From RUG11237 sp050874665 (lineage in GTDB: Bacteria; Bacillota; Clostridia; Lachnospirales; Lachnospiraceae): 64,000 bases of DNA. Both the position numbers and the translations under genes were made by a program. Every line of letters starts with the position of its first letter. Position 1 is the first letter of the stretch. The stretch covers positions 1-64,000 of the forward strand of contig JBNMLC010000005.1 in NCBI GenBank assembly GCA_050874665.1, read 5' to 3'. Below the pieces are notes generated by a model. It was not told the DNA's origin. It did no database searches and saw nothing but the letters and a program-made list of their open reading frames with translations. This document shows, piece after piece, positions 7,531 to 16,336 of this stretch.

Positions 7531-8721
7531 ATGGAACAATACAAGAGGGTATGTGCAAAAATTGATTTAGACGCTTTAAAGTATAATATTTCATCTATCG
7601 AATCGGCTGTAAATAAAAATACCGGGGTAGTAGCTGTGATTAAAACAGATGCCTATGGTCATGGCGCAGTACCTATTGCAAAATATCTTGAGAAGGATAA
7701 TAAGATCTGGGGATATGCTGTAGCAACGGCAGAAGAGGCTGATATTTTAAAACAGGCTGGAATCAAAAAGCCGATTCTCATTCTTGGAGCAGTATTTTCC
7801 TATGCATATCCAATGTTAATAAAGCAGGGAATACGTATGACGGTATTTTCTTATGAAACGGCCAAAGAAATATCTTATGAGGCTTTAAAATTGCAAAAAA
7901 CAGCAAAAATACATATTAAAATAGATACGGGTATGGGAAGAATTGGCTTTCTTCCAAACAATGCTTCTTTAAGAGAAATTAAAAGAATTGCAGACCTTCC
8001 CAATGTGGAAATCGAGGGCATATTTACGCATTTTGCTAAGGCAGATTTTATAGACAAAACCTCTGCAAATTCCCAATTAATGCGATTTAAGGAGTTTATT
8101 CGGAGTGTAGAACGTGAGGGAATTGAACTCACCGTACGTCATTGCTCCAATAGTGCAGGAATTATGGATATGCCGGAAGCTAACCTTGATATGGTTCGAG
8201 CAGGGATTATTCTTTACGGATTAATGCCGTCAGATGAAGTGAAAAAGGACAGAGTACCGGTAAAACCATTGATGAGCTTAGAAAGCCACGTAGTGCACAT
8301 AAAAAAAGTAGCTCCGATGACAGGAATCAGTTACGGTCATACATATGTTACAAAGGAAGAAAAAATAATCGCAACTATTCCGGTTGGTTATGGTGACGGA
8401 TATCCAAGAACGTTGTCTAATAAAGGGCATGTATTGATTAACGGACAACGTGCAAAAATATGTGGTAGAGTATGCATGGATCAAATGATGGTAGATGTTA
8501 CAGAAATTTCAGATGTAAATGTGGGAGATAAAGTAACATTGATTGGAAAAAATGGTGGCTTACAGATTACCGCCGAAGAATTAGGTGATTTGTCTGGAAG
8601 ATTTAATTATGAGCTGGTATGCGATATTGGGAAAAGAGTTCCAAGATTATATACCGAAAATGGAAAAGAAGTAGCATGTAAGGATTATTATCACGACAGT
8701 GCAGTAACATGGCTCAGATAA
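7531..8721 (+). CDS. alr: Alanine racemase
   Basis: The enzyme is PLP-dependent and makes D-alanine for peptidoglycan. It has 396 residues. The PLP lysine is in VIKTDAYGHG (about residue 37), with a TIM-barrel body containing DTGMGRIGF, HCSNSAG and MVRAGIILYG. The C-terminal beta domain carries the catalytic tyrosine region ISYGHTY and VGYGDGYPR, then CGRVCMDQMMVDVT. ATG 7531 is preferred to GTG 7522 because GGGAG (7518-7522) is correctly spaced from the ATG. It is likely in one operon with nnr. In Bacillus, alr is followed by the MazE/MazF antitoxin and toxin genes; here only the toxin follows. Confidence 0.95.
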   Translation: MEQYKRVCAKIDLDALKYNISSIESAVNKNTGVVAVIKTDAYGHGAVPIAKYLEKDNKIWGYAVATAEEADILKQAGIKKPILILGAVFSYAYPMLIKQGIRMTVFSYETAKEISYEALKLQKTAKIHIKIDTGMGRIGFLPNNASLREIKRIADLPNVEIEGIFTHFAKADFIDKTSANSQLMRFKEFIRSVEREGIELTVRHCSNSAGIMDMPEANLDMVRAGIILYGLMPSDEVKKDRVPVKPLMSLESHVVHIKKVAPMTGISYGHTYVTKEEKIIATIPVGYGDGYPRTLSNKGHVLINGQRAKICGRVCMDQMMVDVTEISDVNVGDKVTLIGKNGGLQITAEELGDLSGRFNYELVCDIGKRVPRLYTENGKEVACKDYYHDSAVTWLR

Positions 8722-8841
8722 TGTCGATAAAATAAGAACGTTTTATGAATACACTTAAAGAATAACGGAAAAACTTATAGTATGAAAACAAAGTTGCTTT
8801 GTTTTGAAAATATGTTTAAAGTAGTTCGGAGAGTGGAAAAA

Positions 8842-9189
8842 GTGATTATAAGACGAGGAGATATTTTTTATGCAGATTTGCGTCCGGTTGTAGGTTCAGA
8901 ACAAGGTGGTATCCGGCCGGTACTGATTATTCAAAATGATGTGGGAAATAAGCATAGTCCTACCGTAATATGTGCCGCTATTACCTCAAAAATGAATAAA
9001 GCGAAGCTTCCAACGCACGTAGAACTGGACGCAAAAAAATACGATATGGTAAAAGATTCCGTTATTTTATTAGAACAACTAAGAACCATTGATAAAAAAA
9101 GGTTAAAAGATAAAGTATGTCATTTAGATGATGATATTCTGCTCAGAGTAAATATAGCATTAAATATAAGTCTTGAATTATGTACATAG
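8842..9189 (+). CDS. MazF/NdoA-type endoribonuclease toxin
   Basis: The 115-residue product matches the MazF (PemK/NdoA) family, mRNA interferases that cut single-stranded RNA at short motifs. It has the start IIRRGDIFYADLRPVVGSEQ, the core GGIRPVLIIQNDVGNKHSPTVICAAITS (described here in two parts), and the ending QLRTIDKKRLKDKV. GTG 8842 is chosen since GGAGAG lies 8 nt upstream and the protein then has the family length; in-frame codons from 8782 would add an unrelated tail. The alr-mazF synteny is as in Bacilli, but no antitoxin ORF is present in the 120 nt between alr and mazF. It may be silent, controlled by an unlinked antitoxin, or neutralised otherwise. Confidence 0.88.
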   Translation: MIIRRGDIFYADLRPVVGSEQGGIRPVLIIQNDVGNKHSPTVICAAITSKMNKAKLPTHVELDAKKYDMVKDSVILLEQLRTIDKKRLKDKVCHLDDDILLRVNIALNISLELCT

Positions 9190-9201
9190 GAAGGAGAACA
9201 T

Positions 9202-10137
9202 ATGGAGGAAAATTACCCCTGGTTTTTAACCTGTATAATTGTTTTTTTTATTGGTCTGGCAATTCCGGCAGACAGGGTATTAAAATATTTTTCAAAGGTA
9301 ATTTATAAGTGGTTTGGTGTAAACGTAAAAGGCGACCTTGAGGACTTAACGGAGGAAGAAATTTTATCTGTAGTAAACGAAGGTCACGAACAGGGAGTTT
9401 TGAAAGCGAACGAGGCAGAGATGATTAGTAATATTGTAGAGCTCGATGAAAAAGAAGCTCACGATATTATGAATCATCGTTTAAATGTAATAGCAGTGAA
9501 TGGCAATGCTACATTAAAAGAAGCTCTGGAATTTATGCTTGGAGAACATAAATCCAGATATCCGGTATATGATGAGGATTTAGATGATATCATTGGCGTC
9601 ATTCATCTGCGGGATGCCTTTACTTTACATAAGGACACGAAATTGTTAGACTTAAAGTTAAAGGAAATTGATGGGTTAATAAGAGAAGCGACCTTTATAC
9701 CCGAAACGAGAAATATTCATGAATTGTTTAAACAAATGCAAAACGAAAAACTGCAGATGGTGATTGTCATTGATGAATATGGTCAAATGTCGGGCATTAT
9801 TACTATGGAAGATATTCTGGAAGAAATTGTTGGTAATATTCTGGATGAATATGATGAGGAGGAAGAGGCAATTACAAAGCTTGGAGATGAAACCTTCCTT
9901 ATGAATGGAATGGCAGAATTAGAAGAAGTGGAGGAAGCACTCGGAATAAAAATCGAAGAAGAATTTGATACATTGAATGGCCTGCTTATTTCTAAATTAG
10001 AGCATATTCCAAAAGAAAATGAAACTGCCGTAATACAATATCAAGGGTATGAATTTGAAATATTGTCCATTGACAATAAAAAAATCGGAAGTGTAAAGGT
10101 AAAGAAAAAGCCCGTAGAGGACTTGTCAATGGAATAA
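9202..10137 (+). CDS. CorC/HlyC-like CBS-domain protein with single membrane anchor
   Basis: This is a 311-residue member of the CNNM/CorC/TlyC group. It has one hydrophobic segment at about 7-25, then an acidic helical linker, two CBS domains (about 75-205, including IMNHRLNVIAV, SRYPVYDEDLDDIIGVIHLRD and VIDEYGQMSGIITMEDILEEIVG) and a CorC_HlyC C-terminal beta domain (about 225-300). Full CNNM transporters carry a three-helix DUF21 membrane core, which is absent here. Relatives have been linked to Mg/Co homeostasis and called hemolysins, but function is not established. SD AGGAAGGAG precedes ATG 9202. It lies 12 nt after mazF. Confidence 0.85.
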   Translation: MEENYPWFLTCIIVFFIGLAIPADRVLKYFSKVIYKWFGVNVKGDLEDLTEEEILSVVNEGHEQGVLKANEAEMISNIVELDEKEAHDIMNHRLNVIAVNGNATLKEALEFMLGEHKSRYPVYDEDLDDIIGVIHLRDAFTLHKDTKLLDLKLKEIDGLIREATFIPETRNIHELFKQMQNEKLQMVIVIDEYGQMSGIITMEDILEEIVGNILDEYDEEEEAITKLGDETFLMNGMAELEEVEEALGIKIEEEFDTLNGLLISKLEHIPKENETAVIQYQGYEFEILSIDNKKIGSVKVKKKPVEDLSME

Positions 10138-10204
10138 AAGAATGGTAGAATATTCGATGTGCGTTATTTAATTATCAGAAAACGAAAGGAAAAGGAAGAA
10201 GTGT

Positions 10205-10933
10205 ATGTCAGGACATTCAAAATTTGCGAATATTAAACATAAAAAGGAAAAAAATGATGCTGCAAAAGGAAAAATCTTTACCATTATCGGTAGAGAACTT
10301 GCTGTCGCAGTAAAAGAAGGCGGACCGGATCCTGCAAATAACAGCAGACTTCGTGATGTTATTGCAAAGGCTAAGGCTAACAACATGCCGAATGATACCA
10401 TTGACAGAGGTATTAAAAAAGCTGTCGGTGATGCAAATAGTGTAAATTATGAAGTAGTTACATATGAAGGCTATGGTCCAAATGGAACAGCTATTATTGT
10501 AGATGCACTTACAGATAACAAGAATCGTACTGCTGCAAATGTACGTAATGCCTTTACAAAAGGACATGGTAATGTCGGAACGCAAGGCTGTGTATCCTAT
10601 ATGTTTGATAAAAAAGGTCAGATTATCATTGACAAGGAAGCTTATGATGCAGATGCGGATGAACTTATGATGACAGCTTTAGATGCCGGTGCAGAAGACT
10701 TCAGCGAAGAAGAAGACAGTTTTGAAATTTTAACCGCTCCGGAAGATTTCAGCGCAGTACGTCAGGCTTTAGAAGATGCCGGAATCCCTATGGTAGAGGC
10801 AGAAGTTACTATGATTCCACAGACCTATGTAGAATTGACAGACGAACAGGATATCAGAAATATTCAGCGTACCTTAGATTTATTAGATGAAGATGATGAT
10901 GTTCAGATGGTTTACCATAACTGGGATGAATAA
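10205..10933 (+). CDS. YebC/PmpR (TACO1) family protein
   Basis: This 242-residue protein has the family signature start SGHSKFANIKHKKEKND and AKANNMPNDTIDRGIKKA, then the central EGYGPNGTAIIVDALTDNKNRTA and the C-terminal ELTDEQDIRNIQRTLDLLD. YebC proteins were long annotated as transcriptional regulators. Work on homologues (TACO1 in mitochondria, YebC in bacteria) points to help with translation of proline-rich or difficult stretches. It is followed by a strong terminator and is the last gene of the block that began at rex. Symbol yebC is customary but orthology among paralogues cannot be settled here. Confidence 0.92.
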   Translation: MSGHSKFANIKHKKEKNDAAKGKIFTIIGRELAVAVKEGGPDPANNSRLRDVIAKAKANNMPNDTIDRGIKKAVGDANSVNYEVVTYEGYGPNGTAIIVDALTDNKNRTAANVRNAFTKGHGNVGTQGCVSYMFDKKGQIIIDKEAYDADADELMMTALDAGAEDFSEEEDSFEILTAPEDFSAVRQALEDAGIPMVEAEVTMIPQTYVELTDEQDIRNIQRTLDLLDEDDDVQMVYHNWDE

Positions 10934-10961
10934 TCAGAAAATTTAATACAAATGTTCGATG

Positions 10962-11006
10962 AAAGCTTTTTTGTAAATATAAAAATATATACAAAAAAGC
11001 TTTTTG
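10962..11006 (+). terminator. Terminator after yebC-family gene
   Basis: AAAGCTTTTTTGTA (10962-10975) pairs with TACAAAAAAGCTTT (10990-11003) around an A/T loop and is followed by a T-run. The stem is long and AT-rich, with symmetrical A/T flanks. Confidence 0.75.
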
Positions 11007-11072
11007 CAATGCCAAAAAAAGAAAAAAATTAACAAAAAATTCACATTTTCATAATTAATAAGAAAAAAATCT

Positions 11073-11100
11073 TTGCTTTTTAAAATTAGTGTGCTATAAT
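11073..11100 (+). promoter_or_regulatory. Sigma-A promoter of the zinc-ribbon/CFI-box gene
   Basis: TTGCTT (11073-11078), a 16-nt spacer and TATAAT (11095-11100), with transcription expected to start about 45 nt before ATG 11154. It probably also drives metY. Confidence 0.7.
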
Positions 11101-11153
11101 ACAAAAAGTTTTGTAGATAAGATTGTATATCTTTGAAAGTGGAAGGAGCCAAT

Positions 11154-12086
11154 ATGATATTTACAGAAGGGAAATGCCCCAGATGTTATGGCACGATACA
11201 AATTTCGTCGGATCAAGAGAATATATATTGCAATTTCTGTGGTGAAAAAATCGATGTGAAGAAAGCTATGAAAACAGTAGAGAAGGATATCGTTGTAAAA
11301 ATTATGGATAAGAATGAATATACTCAAGAATTAAATGAAGTGTTAGAAGCGTTGCCAACAATGCTTGATTATAATGAAGGAGTTGAAAAATTTAAAAAAG
11401 ATACATATAAAGAAGCCTTTGAAACATATTATAGTAATCACTATAAACAGTATATGGCAATCGAACGCTTATACGCTGCCAGCTCTGACAAAAAGGAGTT
11501 TTTTAAGCGTATGGTGAATCAATTGGTGGAAACAGAAAAAATGCTGTTGACGAAAATTGAAAAAAATTTGCGCGAAACAAAATTAATCGATGACAATCTC
11601 AAACTCACCGTATATATGATTCCTGCCATGTTAAAATATAAGGGCGAAGCCATGAACGGCTTCACCGAGTGTGTCGTAGAAGGATGGCAGAATGCATTTC
11701 CACAATATCGTATCAGTAAGGCAGATTTTCATAAAATTAATTCCGGTTTTCGCAATAAATTATGCTATATTACAACAGCCGTTTGCGAGAGTCTCGGAAA
11801 AGAAGATGATTGTTATGAACTGAATATTCTGAGAGAATATAGAGATACCTATTTACGCTCCACGCAAGATGGCGAAAAAATTGTAAATGCATATTATGAC
11901 ATTGCACCATCCATTGTGAAGCGTATCAATAGACAAAGTAACCGGGCAGAAATTTATAAAGAAATTTATACCAAATATTTATCACCATGCATTCGCCTTC
12001 TAGAAGAAGATAAGAAAGAGGAATGTAAAGAAATTTACAGTAACATGGTGCTTGGCTTAGAGGCCAAATATTTATTACAACAATAG
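11154..12086 (+). CDS. Zinc-ribbon protein with CFI-box-like C-terminal motif
   Basis: This is a 310-residue protein of unknown function. A zinc ribbon at the N-terminus (CPRC...CNFC, about 8-30) is followed by a long helical region (about 40-200). A conserved C-terminal block follows, starting CYITTAVCESLGKEDDCYEL near residue 202 and continuing ILREYRDTYLRS. That block resembles the 'CFI-box' C-terminal region of many Lachnospiraceae proteins, in which a Cys-aromatic-Ile-Thr/Ala-Thr motif recurs. There is no signal peptide or membrane helix. GGAAGGAG precedes ATG 11154; a TTG at 11133 is in frame but less likely. It is 12 nt upstream of metY and probably cotranscribed with it, though no functional link is evident. 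Confidence 0.75.
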   Translation: MIFTEGKCPRCYGTIQISSDQENIYCNFCGEKIDVKKAMKTVEKDIVVKIMDKNEYTQELNEVLEALPTMLDYNEGVEKFKKDTYKEAFETYYSNHYKQYMAIERLYAASSDKKEFFKRMVNQLVETEKMLLTKIEKNLRETKLIDDNLKLTVYMIPAMLKYKGEAMNGFTECVVEGWQNAFPQYRISKADFHKINSGFRNKLCYITTAVCESLGKEDDCYELNILREYRDTYLRSTQDGEKIVNAYYDIAPSIVKRINRQSNRAEIYKEIYTKYLSPCIRLLEEDKKEECKEIYSNMVLGLEAKYLLQQ

Positions 12087-12098
12087 GAGGGGAAGGCT

Positions 12099-13391
12099 AT
12101 GAATGAATATAGCATAGAAACAAAATGTATTCAGGAAGGATACAAGCCATCGAAAGGGGAACCGCGTGTATTACCTATTTACCAAAGTACTACTTTTAAA
12201 TATGATACAAGTGAGCAAATGGGACGATTATTTGATTTAGAGGATTCCGGATACTTTTATACAAGACTTCAGAATCCTACCAACGATGCCGTTGCCTCTA
12301 AAATCGCCAGCTTAGAAGGTGGAGTTGCAGCAATGTTGACTTCCTCTGGTCAGGCAGCAAATTTTTATGCAGTATTTAATATCTGCGAGGCAGGAAGCCA
12401 TATTGTATGCTCCTCGGCTCTTTACGGAGGAACATTTAACTTATTTGGAACAACAATGAAAAAGCTTGGCATAGAAGCTACCTTTGTGGACCCGGATGCA
12501 CCACTGGAGGAATTGCAAAAGGCAATCCAGCCGAACACCACTTGTGTGTTTGCCGAAACCATTGCAAACCCTGCACTGACGATTCTGGATATTGAAAAAT
12601 TTGCAGAGTTAGCTCACTCTAACGGAGTGCCGTTAATTGTAGATAATACGTTTGCCACTCCGATTAACTGCCGCCCGTTTGAATGGGGAGCGGACATTGT
12701 GACACATTCTACCACAAAATATATGGACGGTCATGCTACTTGTGTAGGTGGTTGTATCGTAGATAGTGGAAATTTTGATTGGGAAGCACATCACGATAAG
12801 TTCAAAGGTTTAACAGAGCCTGATGAATCTTATCACGGCATAATTTATACTAAAAAGTTTGGAAAATTGGCATACATTACAAAGGCTACTTCACAGCTTA
12901 TGAGAGATTTAGGTTCTATCCAGTCTCCGCAGAATGCCTTTTTATTAAATCTTGGTTTAGAAACATTGCATTTGAGAGTTCCAAGACATTGTGAGAATGC
13001 ATTGAAAGTTGCAAAATACCTTGAAAGTAATCCAAAGGTGGCATGGGTTAATTATGCAGGTCTTGAAGGAAACAAATATCATGAACTTGCAAAAAAATAT
13101 ATGCCAAACGGTACTTGCGGAGTGATCTCCTTTGGTTTGAAGGGTGACCGTGCAACCGCAGAAAAATTTATGGATCATCTAAAACTGGCAGCTATTGTTA
13201 CACATGTCGCAGATGCAAGGACATCGGTATTACATCCTGCAAGCCATACACATCGTCAGATGACAGAAGAACAATTAATTGAGGCAGGTGTTCAGCCGGA
13301 TTTAATTCGTCTGTCTGTTGGTATTGAAAATGCAGATGACATCATTCGTGATTTAGAGCAGGCTATGGCAAACCTTTCAAATAAAGAATAA
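12099..13391 (+). CDS. metY: O-acetylhomoserine sulfhydrylase (aminocarboxypropyltransferase)
   Basis: This PLP enzyme of the Cys/Met metabolism family makes homocysteine from O-acetylhomoserine and sulfide. It has 430 residues, the length of MetY rather than of the shorter cystathionine lyases (about 380-390). Recognisable parts are the N-terminus YSIETKCIQEGYKP, YQSTTFKY, the substrate region TRLQNPTNDAV, SSGQAA, VDNTFATP and the PLP lysine in THSTTKYMDGHAT. C-terminal THVADARTSVLHPASHTHRQ and the substrate-binding RLSVGIEN complete the fold. An AGGAGGGG site precedes the ATG. No S-box or other Met riboswitch is visible upstream. The gene ends at a clear terminator. Confidence 0.93.
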   Translation: MNEYSIETKCIQEGYKPSKGEPRVLPIYQSTTFKYDTSEQMGRLFDLEDSGYFYTRLQNPTNDAVASKIASLEGGVAAMLTSSGQAANFYAVFNICEAGSHIVCSSALYGGTFNLFGTTMKKLGIEATFVDPDAPLEELQKAIQPNTTCVFAETIANPALTILDIEKFAELAHSNGVPLIVDNTFATPINCRPFEWGADIVTHSTTKYMDGHATCVGGCIVDSGNFDWEAHHDKFKGLTEPDESYHGIIYTKKFGKLAYITKATSQLMRDLGSIQSPQNAFLLNLGLETLHLRVPRHCENALKVAKYLESNPKVAWVNYAGLEGNKYHELAKKYMPNGTCGVISFGLKGDRATAEKFMDHLKLAAIVTHVADARTSVLHPASHTHRQMTEEQLIEAGVQPDLIRLSVGIENADDIIRDLEQAMANLSNKE

Positions 13392-13414
13392 GAATTATAT
13401 ACATTGCAGATACT

Positions 13415-13446
13415 AAAGGAAGTCAAAAAGGACTTCCTTTTTGTTT
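13415..13446 (+). terminator. Terminator after metY
   Basis: A 10-bp perfect stem AAAGGAAGTC (13415-13424) / GACTTCCTTT (13431-13440) with a 6-nt loop, followed by TTGTTTTC. Confidence 0.9.
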
Positions 13447-13480
13447 TCTATAAAGATTAGCGTATCAAAAGGAGAACAAT

Positions 13481-14212
13481 ATGCAGCAGTGGAATGATTT
13501 ATCAAAAAATAATTGTGAGAAAGAGCAGGTTGAAGTGGAAAAAATCAAACAGGAAACGGAAGAACTGAAAGATGAAAAAATCGAAAAATACGGACAAGTA
13601 GTAATGGAAAGTACTGAATTCTCAGATAAAATACATTTACTTACTATTATTGGAGAAATAGAAGGACATGAAAATCTTCCCTCGAATACGAAAAGCACTA
13701 AGTACGAGCACATTTTGCCACAATTAGCCGCCATTGAAGGAAGCAAAAATATAGAGGGCGTGCTTATCTTGATTAATACGGTAGGCGGTGACGTATCAGC
13801 AGGTCTTGCTCTGGCAGAAATGATTGCATCTTTAAGTAAGCCTACCGTATCTCTGGTGATTGGTGACAGCCATTCTATTGGTGTTCCATTAGCGGTAGCC
13901 ACAGATTATTCTTTTATCGTACCGAGTGGAACCATGATTATTCACCCAGTGCGTATGAGTGGAACTGTAATTGGAGCACCGCAGACATACGATTATTTTA
14001 AATTGATTCAGGACAGAATTGTGACTTTTATTTCTAATCATTCGAACACTACAAAAGAAAGAATTGAAGATATGATGTTAAATACGGGGATTTTAACAAA
14101 AGATTTAGGTACGATTCTTGTAGGCGAAGAAGCTGTGAAAGCAGGAGTGATCAACGAAGTCGGTGGAATTTATCAGGCAATGAAGAAAATTCATGAAATG
14201 ATAGAAAAATAA
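13481..14212 (+). CDS. TepA-like ClpP-fold serine protease
   Basis: The 243-residue product resembles the TepA/YmfB branch of ClpP/crotonase-fold proteases. After a charged, coiled N-terminus (1-45) come LLTIIGEIEGHE, ILINTVGGDVSAGLALAEMI, the nucleophile loop IGDSHSIGVPLAVATD (Ser about 132) and the catalytic His in GTMIIHPVRMSG (His about 155). There is no signal peptide. Bacillus tepA sits next to spoIIIE, and here ftsK/spoIIIE follows within 4 kb with nadE and sda genes in between, so the synteny is loosely kept. The substrate is unknown. AAAAGGAGAAC precedes ATG 13481. Confidence 0.85.
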   Translation: MQQWNDLSKNNCEKEQVEVEKIKQETEELKDEKIEKYGQVVMESTEFSDKIHLLTIIGEIEGHENLPSNTKSTKYEHILPQLAAIEGSKNIEGVLILINTVGGDVSAGLALAEMIASLSKPTVSLVIGDSHSIGVPLAVATDYSFIVPSGTMIIHPVRMSGTVIGAPQTYDYFKLIQDRIVTFISNHSNTTKERIEDMMLNTGILTKDLGTILVGEEAVKAGVINEVGGIYQAMKKIHEMIEK

Positions 14213-14297
14213 ACCTTGCCTTACTTGACGAACATAGGAAAGGAAGGTAAGATGATAACAACGAAACGACAGCAGTTTACGGAAAGGGAGAAATGAA

Positions 14298-16241
14298 ATG
14301 AATTATATACGAACCGCCTGTGTATCTCCAAGAGTGCATATTGGAAACACAGAGAAGAATTATGATGAAATTAAGTCTGTTTATATGGACTTAAAAGATA
14401 AATGTGATATTTTAGTAACACCGGAACTCTCAATTACCGGATATACTTGCGCTGATTTATTTGGAAATCGTCTGTTAATTGACCATGCCCAAAAGGTGAT
14501 GCTTCATTTGAAAAAGCTTACCAAAGAGCAACCTGGGGCATGTTTAGTGGTAGGCCTGCCAATGGAATACGAAGGTGAACTTTACAATTGCGCAGCTTTT
14601 ATATGTAGGGGAGAAATTCTTGGAATTGTTCCTAAAATGTATCTTCCAAATTACAGTGAATTTTACGAAAAACGGTGGTTCAGTGAAGGAATGGTTCAAA
14701 ACAAAAGTATTACACTGGCAGACAAAAGCGAAACTTTATTTGGCAATGATTTAATATTTGAACTTTCCAACGGTGAGGATAAAGTGAGTATAGGTGTAGA
14801 AATTTGCGAAGATGCATGGACAAGTGTTTCTCCGGGAACTATGCTTGCATTAAACGGCGCGGAAATTATTTTAAATCTTTCTGCATCTAACGAAGTGATT
14901 GGAAAAGAAGAGTATAGGCGTATGATGTTAAAAAGCCAGACGGCAGCAAATATCTGTGGTTATGTATATACTTGTGCAGGTATGTATGAATCTACTTCAG
15001 ACATTGTATTTAGTGCCCACAATATGATTCTTGAAAATGGAAAATTACTAGAAGAATCAAAACCCTTTGCCTCAAAAGAGGGAAAAATCATATCTGATAT
15101 TAGTCTGACCAAAATTCGCCATGACAGATTAGTAAATAAATCCTATGGACAATGTAGGAAAAATAATCAAAAAGAATATAGAAAAGTGACCGCCACATTT
15201 TCCTTTATTGACAATGGTACTGGAAAAATATTACAGAATATATCTATGACTCCTTTTGTACCCGATAAAAATAAATTAGAACGCTGTCTTTCCATTTTCC
15301 GTGTACAAGTAGCAGGATTACAGAGAAGGTTAGAAGCAACAAATCCCCGTTGTATTGTAGTGGGGGTGTCAGGAGGTCTTGATTCTACACTGGCGCTCTT
15401 AGTTTCTGCCCAGGCAGTTAAGAATTTAGGACTTCCTTCAAAAACAGTAGTCGGAATTACCATGCCCGGATTTGGAACAACAAACAGAACTAAGAACAAT
15501 TCCCATGAGCTTATGAAGATTTTAGGCTGCGATATTCGGGAAATCAGCATTGTAGATGCTGTCAGACAGCATTTTAAAGACATCGGTCAGGACGAGTCCG
15601 TTATGGATATTACTTATGAAAACTGTCAGGCAAGAGAAAGAACTCAGATTCTTATGGATGTAGCAAATAAAGAGGGGGGATTTGTAATTGGAACGGGTGA
15701 CTTGTCCGAACTGGCTCTTGGCTGGTGCACATACAATGGAGATCATATGAGTATGTATGCTGTGAATGTAAGCATTCCTAAAACATTAGTAAAAACGTTA
15801 GTATATGAAATTGGTATGCATATGGAACAATGCGGCTTTACCGGAATGAAAGAAGTGATTCAGGATATTGTTGATACACCGGTAAGTCCGGAACTGCTTC
15901 CACCAAAGGAGGACGGTACCATAGCACAAAAGACAGAGGATACCGTAGGTTCTTATGTTTTGCATGATTTCTTTCTATACTATACTTTGCGCTTTGGTAT
16001 GAGTCCGAAAGAAATATATCGTCTTTGCACAAAGGCGGCAGAAGAAAGTCCGGAATATAAATTTAGTTCTGACGAGATTAAAAAATGGCTCAAGGTATTT
16101 TATACCAGATTTTTCCGTCAACAGTTCAAACGCAACTGTATGCCTGATGGAGTGAAGGTTGGAACCGTTTCTGTAAGCCCAAGAGGTGATTTACGCTTGC
16201 CATCGGAAGTTGAACTGGAAGAATTTATACAGGAACTATAA
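14298..16241 (+). CDS. nadE: Glutamine-dependent NAD(+) synthetase
   Basis: This protein catalyses the last step of NAD synthesis, amidating nicotinic acid adenine dinucleotide with glutamine nitrogen. It has 647 residues. The N-terminal nitrilase-fold amidase (about 1-290) carries the Glu-Lys-Cys triad in TPELSITGY, VPKMYLPNY and GVEICEDAW. The C-terminal synthetase (about 330-647) carries the PP-loop GVSGGLDSTLAL and TGDLSELALGWCTYNGDHM. The length is right for the glutaminase-containing type, so no separate ammonia supply is needed. ATG 14298 has GGGAG upstream. It sits in a region that also holds rex, nnr and nfnAB, all connected with the nicotinamide pool. Confidence 0.95.
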   Translation: MNYIRTACVSPRVHIGNTEKNYDEIKSVYMDLKDKCDILVTPELSITGYTCADLFGNRLLIDHAQKVMLHLKKLTKEQPGACLVVGLPMEYEGELYNCAAFICRGEILGIVPKMYLPNYSEFYEKRWFSEGMVQNKSITLADKSETLFGNDLIFELSNGEDKVSIGVEICEDAWTSVSPGTMLALNGAEIILNLSASNEVIGKEEYRRMMLKSQTAANICGYVYTCAGMYESTSDIVFSAHNMILENGKLLEESKPFASKEGKIISDISLTKIRHDRLVNKSYGQCRKNNQKEYRKVTATFSFIDNGTGKILQNISMTPFVPDKNKLERCLSIFRVQVAGLQRRLEATNPRCIVVGVSGGLDSTLALLVSAQAVKNLGLPSKTVVGITMPGFGTTNRTKNNSHELMKILGCDIREISIVDAVRQHFKDIGQDESVMDITYENCQARERTQILMDVANKEGGFVIGTGDLSELALGWCTYNGDHMSMYAVNVSIPKTLVKTLVYEIGMHMEQCGFTGMKEVIQDIVDTPVSPELLPPKEDGTIAQKTEDTVGSYVLHDFFLYYTLRFGMSPKEIYRLCTKAAEESPEYKFSSDEIKKWLKVFYTRFFRQQFKRNCMPDGVKVGTVSVSPRGDLRLPSEVELEEFIQEL

Positions 16242-16336
16242 GAAACATAAGAAAACATACGAAATATACAAAACATACAAAACTCTGCTGTAACGTTTGC
16301 TGAGTATCTTTGTTACAAAAAGAATGGAGGTTTTAG

